Positions 24,901 through 37,094 of a stretch of DNA of 64,000 bases are shown piece by piece (position 1 is the stretch's first letter; each line of letters begins with the position of its first letter). The translations under genes and the position numbers were made by a program. Under the pieces are notes generated by a model. It was not told the origin of the DNA. It did no database searches and worked only from the letters and a program-made list of their open reading frames with translations. The stretch is taken from NCBI GenBank assembly GCA_022885665.1, contig JAGQDJ010000049.1, positions 310,502 to 374,501 of the forward strand. The letters run 5' to 3'. This stretch comes from Triops longicaudatus (lineage: Eukaryota > Arthropoda > Branchiopoda > Notostraca > Triopsidae).

Positions 24901-25067
24901 AGAGCTCGATCTTCACAGAAAATAGTGACATCTGTGAACCGATCTTTGTCCCAACAGACAGCCGCCATTTTCGTCAACGCTTCGTCATGGCGTAACCATC
25001 CCAACGCTACTTGACCGTGGCCGCCCCCACTAAGACCACGCCCAGCTGGACCATCCACGGGACCCAT
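21940..25067 (-). CDS. BTB/POZ domain, C2H2 zinc-finger transcription factor
   Basis: Five coding exons: 24889-25067, 24571-24770, 24148-24401, 23180-23918, 21940-22457, in phase to 629 aa. Residues about 25-126 form a BTB domain (RFTDVTIFCEDRALVAHR, then LVLASMSPMLAALL, then LLLQFIYQGEVILPP). After it come an acidic/Ser linker, an Arg-Ser repeat region near 312-330, a CPKC motif near 364-367 that looks like an incomplete finger, and two consecutive C2H2 fingers near the C-terminus (Cys574/577 with His590/594; Cys602/605 with His618/623) joined by an HTGTKPF linker. BTB proteins with a C-terminal finger pair are typical insect and crustacean regulators (tramtrack, broad and lola class). I cannot place it in one orthology group. 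Splicing is modular: the fingers lie on their own last exon, as in genes that swap finger exons. Confidence 0.9.
22576..22651 (-). CDS. Candidate alternative first exon for a BTB-less zinc-finger isoform
   Basis: This segment starts with ATG at 22651, encodes 25 residues (MSFFFDQFALYDLFPNLIP then NNFDLT), and ends with a GT donor in the same phase as the preceding BTB-encoding exon. Joined to the exon at 21940-22457, it gives a 197-aa protein with both fingers but no BTB domain. No AG acceptor sits just upstream of the ATG, so it reads as a first exon rather than a cassette exon. The evidence is the long open frame, exact phase match and good donor; there is no transcript support. Confidence 0.5.
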
Positions 25068-28000
25068 TCTATATACACTGCAATTAAAACGATAACACGT
25101 ATTTAGACTTCATGTTCAAACAAAGGCATTTGTTACAATGCGAACTACAAAACAGGGTAACATTGAGGACAAAGAGCGTACCCATAAAACTTGAAATGCA
25201 CTGAAGTCCCTATGTTTACGAAATCCGTATAAAACATCTGGGACCTAATTAGATTTCGAATAGGCAGAAAACCCGCGTCAGTCGAATCCACGATCAGGTG
25301 CCTATGTAGATATCGCGTAAAGCGAGGAGTGACGTTAGGATTACGCTCTCCTTGAATATTGTATACATAAATCTAAGCACACTGTGTGTGAACACCTTTC
25401 TTCCTGGTTATGATGCTGTTAATTAGCGAGGTAGAAATTTTCATTCGACAGAAGTCATCGACGTACAAGCAGCGGGGTGTGGTGAGGTGATAAACCGCTT
25501 CACTTACACTAGTTAAAAGTTATCCCGGTTGTGAGTCATTTCATAGGGCATAAGTCTAGTATGCTAATTCGCCTAGTAGCTTTCGCACTGAATTCCTACT
25601 TCAAAAACCAGACGTAAAAGAAAGGGCAACGGAGAGTGAAAGTACTAAAAGAGGGGAGAAGAGAACTGTTTCTCTATGCTAGCTTGCGCTTTTGCCGCTG
25701 TTTATCCTGTTCAAGGACACGGATTTTTACGAAAGACAGACTCACAACGAGAAGAAAAACCTTCACGGCCTTTCTTGTTCGCATGTGGGTGCGGAAAAAT
25801 GAACTAATTCTGAAAAGAGAACAAATCAGGAACGAACAGCGTGTAGAAACAAGTTTTTGCCCCTTTTGGCTCTCAGCTTTTGGACGTTCAGACCGTCCTC
25901 GCACCTGTATGAAACAGTTCACGAATGAAGAACTTAAGTTTCGCTATTAGCACGCTTTTCCAAAAACCGGAGGGCGCATTAATCTTTCGCGTTCAAGTCC
26001 AAACTTGCACATCTTTAGACTCTCCTGCTAGTTTTTTTTTTGTCAGAACATTAAAAGTAAACATATTTTTAGAAATACTATTCGTGTCAAAATAGTTCGA
26101 AACAAATTCTAAGTAGGTTATATCTATGGAACAATAAATTATGACAGGTTCTTAATCTTTTTGTGGGGCACACAGCATGTCACAGCTTGTAGAGTGGTTT
26201 TAATAAATGTCCAACTTACTAATTGAACATTTACTAATTCATTGGAAAAAATACAAACGGCGAGCAAATATGCATGCTGGGTCAGTGAACAAAATAACAC
26301 TGTGAAACAATTAGGAAGCTGTGTTTTTATAATAGAAAACTCATTTCATCAATGTCCATGAAGAATGGATAAGAAACTATTAAACGTTACTTAACCACGT
26401 GGGGAATTCCCGAACTCCCTATACAGCAAATTTTTGTTCTCCGTCCTAGTTTCGGCCTTAAATGACAGGTATGTCAGTTATGCCGTTTTCTAAACAGAAA
26501 GTAAAAGAATATTTCCTACCGAGCTGTGGAAGTTCAAGCTTTTTTCTCCTTTCTTTCGTTTCCATCGCCATGAGCGTAATGTTTGGCCTTTTGAAAGTGA
26601 AAGTGCCCTGGGGAATTGAGAATAAGTCGACGAGGTGAGGGTCCTTTACTTTGACTACAAGCACGCATACGACTACATGGAAATTGCCGACTTGAAAGCC
26701 AAAAGGAAGGAAAAGGATTTGACAGCCAACCAACGGAGAGGTGTTTAAAAACACTATAGAAACTGGTAATAAAAAGGTGCTAAACGAAATCAAAGGAAAG
26801 CTTTCCACGAAGAAAAAAGATTATCAAAACCTTGGAAAATTTATCAACTTACGTGCTATTCTTTGAAATAAGTATCCCAAACTTAAATTTCGCTTTATTA
26901 AGCTAGCTAACAAGTGCCGGTGCGTTGACTCAATATTTTGTTCAATTTCATGCCGGAACATGTTGTCCAGTCAAACAAATATTGAACTTTGCAAGCATTT
27001 ATATATACTAAAAAGAAACAAATATTTTGACCAGATATTATCATGCAGTTTTCCGACACTAAAATTAACGTCGAACGTTTTAAATTAAATCACTTTTGCT
27101 AATATTACTATTACGTATTCGGAAATTCAATAACAAATTTACACGATTTTGCATTCAGTATTGCGCATTCTCTAAATACGTCCAAGACAATAAATCTGTA
27201 CAAGTCGTGCTTTTTTAACGTTCTAAACGCGTAAGAGAGTTGCAACAAAATATTTAACGCTTATACAGTTGGCAACGTTGGTTTGTTCGACCCAAAAAAG
27301 TAAAACAGAAGGTAAGCTATCGCCAACTAACCTGCGCCAATCCCGCATTTTCGTCAGCTCTAAACAAACTATACAGCTTTCTCACTCCCCAACTTTTGCA
27401 CTGTAGTTTCACTTTCGTTATTCACATTAAAAATCCAAAGGAATGGCGACCCGTAACGAGACGAAAATCTGAGGCAGAAAAATCAACGTTCACCACTTGG
27501 AGAATCAGGGTGTTAGGATGGTCAACGCTTGATTTCAAAGGAAAGTGAAAGTGAACGTTTTCCCGAGCGGGGGTTTGTGCTACCTTCGCCACTGCGTTCA
27601 ACTTCACTCCGTCGCCTCGTCGTCCGTCAACGTTCACAAGGGGCACAGGGAAGAAGGCCAGAAGGGCGTTTCAAGAATGGGGGTTGTGAAGAGGGAAAGT
27701 AGGTGGTGTGGTTACGATGGGGCAAAAAGGGGTGGGCAGTAAGGGGGGACGTAAGACGCCTGGCGTTCCTGTGCTGAAATCGAAAGTACGGTCGAAAAAA
27801 AAAGAAAGGTCCCGCCTACCTGCGGAGAAACAAGAGCTGCTCCTCCTAACAAGAGTGAACCTTGGGAAACTTCAACAAATACAAGACTAGAGAACATGTG
27901 CCTTGCTTGATAAATTTTCGCTGCTCCCAACTCCTAACCTCAAGGAAAGGTGCAAAGAAAGGAGAGGTGAAGAAAAGCGTCATTATGGAGGGAGAGGGTG

Positions 28001-31000
28001 GAGCGAACGGAAGAATCCAGGTGCGAAGCCCTATGTGAAAGTCCCTCAAGGTAAATGCGACCTTGATTTTCTTTTAACATTGGGACATTGGCAGGAATAG
28101 GAATATATATGTTAAAAAAAACTCACTCGCCTTGTATTTTTTCTCCTTCATAAGCATCCACCTCTTTTCCTCCTTGCTCCTTTTCCGTCACCTAGCTTTT
28201 TCTTGTAAATAATTATTAAAGGAGAGGGGAACAACAATGTTTGCTACTTTTCTTGTTGAAATAAATTGGAGCAGTAAAGCGTACTCATGTAGCCTGATTC
28301 ATTTTACTTATGCGACTTTACGCTAAGGAAAGGGGGAGGCGTTTCCGTCTACGATTTCACTTTACTACAAACGATAAGCGTTACCTTATCGTGAGTTGGT
28401 GTTTTCGTACCAGGGGGGAAAGCAGGAAAATTGGAAAATAGTGTATGGGGAAATTTGAGGCAGATATGAGAGGAAGTGATCGAAGATGAAAGGAGCATGG
28501 AAGAGGAGGAAAAGAGCTTTCAAAACGTTAGCTGGACGTAAGAGCTGGACATGGGACTCCCAATGACACCCGAAACCAACGAAAGGATATTAAAAGAAAG
28601 AAATGCGGAGAGCAAAAGGAAAAGGAGCTTTCTTTTGCCGTTTTTGTGGGTAATTTTTGACTGCCTGGCTAGAGAGCGTGACACGGTCGACCTTGGACGC
28701 TAGTCTTGCTTTTATTTTTTAACGAAAAATGTCTAACCTTTTGTTGTCTGTCCCTTTTGTGCAGACTCGACTTACGATGCGTGGGGGTTCAATATGCATT
28801 AGGAACTTGAGTACAATAGTCTTTTGAAAGAAATCATGCAATTTTAAGATTTTTGTCGGACTGAGAAGCAACCTTGAATTTAGCATAACTCATAAGCTCC
28901 TTTCTCGGTATGTGTTAAATGGACTTACGATTAACACCTAGTGAACTGCTCGAGCAAAGAATTTTTGTCAAAAAGTTGGGTAGTTCCACACACAAGAGAA
29001 ATGTAAAAGATACAAGATGACAATATATAGAAATTTTGCCAATAATTTGCTAGTGTAAGAAATCTAGCATCAGTGGATAGAATTATGTTACTTTGCAGGA
29101 AATGTGGTGAAATAAAACATAGTTCTAATTCACAAACTGGCAAGTTACTCTTAGCGATTGTTATACTATAATGATACAGCAGAATGTAAAATAGAGCATA
29201 ATGTAATATACAGCGACTGACATTTGCATGATTTAAAGGGATGACTTTGATTCTGGGATTTCTTGGGATTTTGCGTATCTTAATCTTTGTCTGGAAGCTA
29301 ATTTAAGAGGGAGAAAGCTCATCACATTTTCAGCGTCTGGTGCTGTGGAATATATTTTGGGTATGGGACGCAAGTCAGTTACAAGTTCTTGAAATACGTT
29401 AGACTCGTGAAACGTTTCACAATCCCACCCCTAGTACGTGTTTTTCACACAACAGGAGCGAAAGGATTGGAATGAAAAAGAGGAAAACAGAAGAGTGTGA
29501 AAAAAGTGTAACAGAAATAGAAGACGTTTTCCATTCTTTTTCAGTACCCGTCTTTGTGTATTTTCTGTCGTTCCAAGCTCCTTGGTTTTGTGCCTCGCAC
29601 ATCAAGGTGTAGCACCCAGTTCTCGTAACGCTGGAAAAATATGTATAATGTATGTGTACGTACAAAATATTTCGCCTCGTATTACTTGAGTGTTATCAGC
29701 CATGCACGCCAGTTTACCTTGAAGTAATAAAAAGCTGGCAGGTTTATTTACTCCTGGCGATTTTTATTTTAAAAAGGCCGAACTAGCTAATGGAAAAGAA
29801 GCAAAACGAAAGAAATGGCAGAACAATGAGCACTTTTCAAGATCTGCTACTTCTATTCAAATTAACCTGTTTGTTACAGTATTGAGGACGTAAACCGCGT
29901 CGTGTCTGACTGGGATAAAACCAAGGCTAGAGCTTTATCAGTTGAAAAGAATATAAAAAGGGGAACCGTTTTCTCGGTGCACGAACTTTCTAACCTGAGC
30001 TGGAAAGGACAATAGGGCGCGCAAAACGAAAACGAATGAACACTTTCCCCTTTAGACTCTCTTAAAGCTACGCGTTTGAGACACGTTGGACGCGGAGCGA
30101 GAAGAGATTTCCAACGTGCAAAGCGAGACAACCGATTTCACGCCCGAGAAATTTTCGAATTCGAATTCTTCTGTGAGAATACTTTCTCTTTCTGACTCCT
30201 CGACTTGAAAACTTCAAACATCTTTTTTAACCCTTCAACACAAGTGAAAAAAAAAAAGAAATAATAAATTCACCTGAACGTGAATAACCCATTGAAATCC
30301 GAAAATAATAAAAAAGACAAAAAGAGTGTTTCTAAATGAAATTCTAATAAAAAAAACAGAGAATCTCGTAAACTATTGAATAGTGTTGAACAAAAGATTT
30401 GGAATACCTGAGTAATTTACGATGACTATAACTATATATATTAACAAATCTACGCAGTACCCGGTAATAGGCTTCGGCCTATCATGGAATACAGTTTGTA
30501 AAAAAAAATAGAAATACTGTTAACCTATAGGTATTGGTAGAGACCTCACGGGGGTTTTCCCTTGAAGTACATTGGGGAGTACCAAGGTAACCATATTAGT
30601 GAATAACCAATTTACGCATTTGCGTCTATAGAATCTCGACAAAACTTAAGTCTTTCATAACGAACTCCGTTATTAACTAATTCAGAGGAAGCACAAGATT
30701 TGGGTGCGGGAATGTACAGAAGAATCGTACGACATAACGAACATCAGATAAATCGGATAGTTTTGTTTCCCCGAGTTTCGTTTTAGCGAGTTTTTACTGC
30801 ACATAGTCCGTTCCCTTCTAGACTCCATGTACTACATGCAGGCAGGCAAGGTTTTTCATTACCTGAGAAAATACAAGTTGGCCAGGTTTCGAACAAATTT
30901 CTACCATCTTTCGTAACGATTTCCTCGAGAACGTCTAACTGGTGTGCACCATATAAATCGAAAATTTACAAGAGTTTACATGATAAAACAGTAAAGATTT

Positions 31001-34000
31001 TTTAACAGAAGTGAAGAAAAGTCAACAAGAGCCTCTGGTAACTTGTAGTCAAAACCTGGAAGTTTCACCTCACGAAAGCGAATCTGGTATAGGAGTTCAT
31101 AATACAAAAGTTGGCTTGAGTGAAGGGAGTGGAAAGTAATAGCCCCAAGTTGCGGCGGCGAGTGCATTGAGTAATTTGGTGGCTTTCATAGTGGACCATT
31201 GGTAAGTACAGCTGCGCAGCATCGTTAGTCAATACATGTCTTTTAATTAAAGCTCGCCACATGAGCGAAAGGGAAAAAACTATGACCTTTAACCTACTCC
31301 CCACTTTCTTTCTTCTTTCTTGCTCAATGCGCTCCCTGGTGAGTAAGAGGGAGACTTCTTCACCCGCGAAAGTTCCTTATAGGAAAAGGAAAGTTCCTGG
31401 GTGCATTTTCCCTTTTCTCTTCTCCGATTTTTCTACACGATTACGAAGTCCCCTGAATTACTTTTCGTTTTCTATTGCAGCAGATCCGAAAGGTAACCTG
31501 TCACCGAGGAAACTTTTTACCTTGGTAGCAGTGCGTAAATGAAGGGTGAAATTGCAATCAGGCAAGCGCAACTCCGTTACTTCGAAAAAACTTTCAAAAA
31601 ATAGGAGACAAGTTTTCCAAAATTGGGAAACCCATTGATTAAGGCTTATGGCTTTTTATTGCTTAACACCCGAACAAAAGTTCCCATTTTTACGGCGCTT
31701 GAGACGCTCCAAACTTTCTTGAACAACTGAATTCACCTTGGAGACATATTTTTTTTTTCTCCCAGCTCGAATGCTACAAAAGTCAATCTGATTTAACACC
31801 TACGCATATTTCGCTCCCTTCCACCTACGGTTATATCGATCGACGGATGTTGGCCCGCCATAAGCCCGCCGTCCGCTAGTTCTAAAGGAGAGTCAAAACA
31901 TTACCACGAAGGCCGAAGACTCGGACAAAAATATTTACTCTTGAAACACGAGCGCTTGGAGAGAGAAACAAATCCTACCGCTTCACAGTTTGCCTAGCGC
32001 TTTGTATACATTTACACAATAAAGTGAAACTTTTAAGACGCTGGTCGTATTCAAAAATAACTGTCTGGTTTTCGCACCAAAGGCGGTTAGAAGGAAGAAA
32101 AGGAGACTTACATTTCTTGCTGTGCAGTTCTGATTTAATCCGTAAAGGGTAATAACTTTTGTAAAACGTTGGATTTTAATGAGAAAAGAATCCAGGGCAC
32201 TAGTAATCCGAGGAAAGGGTGTTCACACACTAGAAGTCAATTGTACCGCAGCATTGCACTTTTTTTAAACCGAAAAAACAACAACAGTCAATGGATAGTT
32301 GTCATCGAAAATATCCCTTTCGCACTAGTTTTGCATCCACATGCGTTGAAATGAGATTCGTGTTACCCCGATCTCAGTTAGATAGAGTCCTGGGCACCGG
32401 CAAAGCGAGGACTGAAGCCAATCGTCGCACTTTGGGGTACGAGTCGGTACCGCTGCCGCGCACACAGCTCTCGACACAAGTTTTCCACCCCTCTTTGACA
32501 ACCGCCAAGCTTTTGCCGGCCCTTCCGAAACCGAAATGCAAAGGGAAAGGGAATCTACAATAAGCAAACGGAATGAAAACGGCCGAGCGTCGACTGCGTC
32601 GCTTTCACTTCTTCTGCTTCAGAAGCCCCACCTCCCTTGGAACAAACGTGATCTGGACTCTCTCCCCTTCTCTCTCACTTCTCTTTTCCTCCGTTAGTTT
32701 CTTCCCTCTCCCCTACCCTCGAACATTCCCCTTTCTAATTCTTTTAGGGTACACATTTTACAGTTAATCTCTGCATAACTCGCAGCTGGGCTAATTGTTG
32801 CCTAACTACTGTTCAGGAAAAGTAAAAGTGCTTCGAGAACTGGGTGCTTTGTGTATTGCAAAACTACCTGATCAGGACAGGTGATTGTAAATAACTGTAA
32901 TAACATTGACCACCATTCGTTCCGGTGTCTAATGCACCACAATTTCATGTAATCAGAATCTAAGACAAATGAAAAATTAACGACAATTATACGTCTGCAT
33001 AATCATGTTCGGATTATTGTACGATGGCAGTTGTAACGCCACTGTTTTCTAGCACGGTACATTTGCAGTTCCCGCCCAGCTGATTTGCTTATACTCGTAG
33101 TTTCTCCAGCGGATTTTGGCGCCAAGATGGATTTTTCGATCTGCATTTAATCTAGCAAGGTGTGAAAAGTATAAGTTTGTTTAAACAAACATTTTTGAGA
33201 TGCAAACTCGTTAGCAACTTAATAATGTTTTTTTTTGTGCATCAGAGAAAAGATTTCGTGGCAGACAAAATTCAGCTTTCGCTAAGTACAGAAAAACTAA
33301 TTTAAAATGAACTTCCACAAAGCAGAATGTAGTGCAATATCTTTGAAGTTCAATTGGAGTAAAAGACAGGAACCACAGACTGGATATAGATGTCACTACT
33401 AGTTTTCGCGACGAAAGTCACGTTAATTAGTAAGCCAAGGAGATAATCTAAACTTTCCTGTGCAATTATGAAAACGGAAGAGAAAAATGGAAGAAAAACT
33501 ACAATTGAAAAGGGAAAAGTGTAGGTGCTTTCACCCGCCTGGTAAAGTAAAATGAAGCATCGGAAAAGGGCACATTGTCCATTAGGAGAAAGTGGCTGCA
33601 GTCGCTCTCCAGCCACGCGACTGCCCTCTTGAAAGCAAATCTCGGACTCGGGTACCGTTTTCCCCAGACTCGCTACAAGAGCTTTCACGAAACCTTAGGG
33701 AAGCCTGCGAAACCCTACGCTCACTTTTTATTTTTCTCCCCTTTTCCCCGCTCTATACCTTGCGCCCCGCCCATTTTTATTGGATCTTTTCTTTTGACGT
33801 CCTTTAGAAAGCTAATTTTCATGTTTCAATAGAAAATGTATCAGGAGCATAAAAAAGATGTTATTGTTGCGTGTTAAAGTATACATTGTCCCTACAAAAT
33901 AGGCAATCAGTTGAAAACTCGGTAATTTTGTTTGAAAATCTTTCCAACTGCAGTACGTCCGTAATACATAAAACAGAATGCGAAAGTACGGTCAGTATTG

Positions 34001-37000
34001 TCGCATTTGTCTCAACTATAGTTTTGCGACACTTTTATAATTGTCGTACGTTGTTTACAAACTTTGAAGGAAATACATATATGTGGAAAACCACGTTAGT
34101 TTGCTATTTTTTGAATATTCGCATTAAGGAGTATGTCTCTAACTTTTGTATTTCAGAATTAAGAAGGACTGGAGGAAAAAGACTGACTAGTGCATCGGGT
34201 TTACTAAATCACTAGGTGACGTCAAAAAATTGCTTTCACTACTGGCTGACTAACTAAAGTGTCTGGGTGCTAGCCGACCCTGGCCTGTTTTGCTTCAACA
34301 ATCTACTAGCACACTACGGTACTGTATATAAATGCATTTACCCACGCCGACAGTTTAAACTGAGCTGTGTCGGTCCAACTGGGTCAACTATTTTTTTGTA
34401 ATCACTTACAAAACCATAGTAGTAGTAAACTTCCCCTGTTCTGAAAAGTAAAAGTGTTCTAGAAACTGAAAATCCGTTCCTTATCTTTTTCTTTCGTTCT
34501 ATTCTATTATTTTTCCGACTTTAGGCGCTGCTGCGAATACTAAGACTTTCCCATACACCCTTCAACTCATGCGTGACATGTAAAAGGTGCCATGGATCTC
34601 TCTTTCTATTTCACTCTCTCTCCGTTCAACTTTTTTAACCTTACCCTCATTTGAAAAATCTTGCATCGGTTTTCATTTTGCTAAGTATAGGATAGCAAAA
34701 GACTTCCACAAACGTTTGCCAGAAATGCGTGAGTCTGAAGATACAGTAAATTCGGAATAAAAACAACTACGGGTTTTGGGATAAAGGGAGAAGCTATTTG
34801 CCATCGTGCCCATGTAACGTTTGCTATGTTTGTAATGGCAGTGTTAGGTTTTTCCACTCCGATGTCACTTCGCAAAACTACCACAACGATTTGGAGAATA
34901 GTATGTTTTCTGCTGTTATTTAACAAACCTAATGAAAGAAAAAGGGTAAGCCAAATTGATGCTCTAGTGTAAAATAAAATCTCACTGTATTTACAACGTA
35001 TCTAAAACCCCGAGTACACTTCAAATTTTCGGAATTTAATTTTTCTTTTGAAACTCTTACTCAATTAAATAATTTTTATAAACAATAAGAAAAATCAAGT
35101 CAATTTTCTTTAAATTACACGAACGAGAACTTATTTTATTACTGTGTACTTTCAAACATTTCAATTTTCCAGTAACCAAAACAATACTGGTTTATAGGAA
35201 CTTTTAAATCGTGAACTTCCCTCTAAAGGAACTTGTTCAATTAATGAAGTTGTATCGTATTTTCCCAATGACCTATATCAATTGACCGCGTTTGTACCCG
35301 TTTTCCCAACGAAGCCAGGGTTACTTGGAAAAACAGAAAGACGAGTGCTACTACAACTGGCAAGGTAATGACGATCACTTTCCCTTTCTCTTCACTGCTA
35401 TAATGGCCAGTGGCATGTGGACAGGGACTTGTGAGTTTCTTTCTACTACTATTACTACTTCTACCACCACTACGGAGGGTCATCCCCGCCACCACTGCCC
35501 AAAGAGGTGATCCGCTTTACCTGAAATCCCGTCCTTCTTTTCTTTCCCAAATACGACTATAAATAGAATAAACTACTGCTGCTCTCAGACTTAATCCCGT
35601 ATTTCTTGTGCAATAAAAGCCATGCAAATTTTGATTACTCTTGACCATTAGCTGATAACGTAATTCGTATACTTATGCCCTGCTTACCATGGTAACGAGC
35701 AAGATGCTACGTTCTTCTGTTTCAGTAATTTTTACAAAAAGGTGAACGAAGTTACGGGACTTCGCCTACTTTCACGGAAAATCTGCCCTATGTAATTTCC
35801 TGCGCAAACTGACCTGCTTTTGTCCAAAAATTTAGCATGAGTTGAGTTTACCGTAACGCAAACATGGAATAGTAAGGGGGGGGGGGAGTCGGCTTATAGA
35901 GACCAGAAGTCCTTGAAGTTCAGAGCACCGTTAGAAAAATCTCGATATGCACTTTCACTCAAACTGATATGCGCTGTCCTTCGACAAACGTTCCATTTTC
36001 CTAACCTTATCGTACGCACACTTGTGTAAAACGTGTCCTGTCAAAACCCCAGGATTGCACAATACAATAAAAAGCGTGCTCCGTACATAACTACTTAACT
36101 TAGTTTTAAGTTCTCCGTTAAATCTTTTCACCAGAATACAATATTATGTGCTATACAGAAAAAGGCAATCTAGGTCTCTACATGAATTCCAACGGTTTGG
36201 TTGGACGATTGCTGCACAGAAAAAAGTGAAAGTGCAAAAATGGGGAAGTCAATTTAAATTTTGTAGCAAAGATTATATATAGCTCCATACAGTAACAGAA
36301 AGGATGCGATTTCTCTCTCAGGAAGATGGGTTTTCTTCCTGGACGGTCGGAATCGTGTCATCTTTTCTGCAAGACAACAGCTTTCTCCTGACTTAGAATC
36401 AACCTTTCACCTGGACTAGATGGACCCTTTCTAACCATCTCTCTTCAGTTTCCGGGACGCGTCTTCCAACAGAATCACCTAAACGATCTCAATTTACCAA
36501 TCTATAGAGCACAATGATTCAGTCAAGTAGCGCTCCGAACAATTAGACCAAATCTGACAGCTGAAAAGGAAAACGACAGGTAGAAAGGTAAGCGTTCGTT
36601 TTTTTCTTTAGAATTCGCCGCACACTCATTGGAGCATAGTCACCTGCTCTTGCTTTTCGAAATTGCAGCATGAAGGGGGTTGAGTTAAAAGAGTGCTGAG
36701 CACCGATATCGTGACAGAGAAAGTGGTGACGTAAGTCACGAACTTTTCATACGGAATGTCTATATGTAATAAGGGAAACGCGAATAAAAGCGGAAAGAGA
36801 GACAGAGCCCTTCGTTTCATCGAAGTAGAACTTATCGAATCTTAACTTTTTTTTTACTGGAACGCGACATAAGATTAACTCAACTACACAACTGAATTCT
36901 GCGATCAAGTTGAGGGACGCTGAGGTACGAAATGTTCCAAAGTCACAAAATAAATGTGACAATCTAATAAATAAACATCTGAAAAAAAATGGAGAAAACA

Positions 37001-37094
37001 AGAAAGTGTTGCCACGGTGACTCACAAAAGGACGTGTACGATTTCACTGGCTGCGACCTTTACTGCAGACTGCAGTTGCCTAACAAAAAAAAGG
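25068..37094. other. 12-kb non-coding region upstream of the BTB zinc-finger gene
   Basis: No protein family is recognised in any frame. It lies 5' of the BTB gene and 3' of the kinase gene, and probably holds the BTB gene's promoter, 5' UTR exons and enhancers. The local base composition varies more than elsewhere, with pyrimidine- and purine-rich patches (27.5-28.2, 31.3-31.5, 32.6-32.75 and 35.87-35.89 kb). Repeated GAAAGTGAAAGTG-like motifs occur on both strands. Confidence 0.5.
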
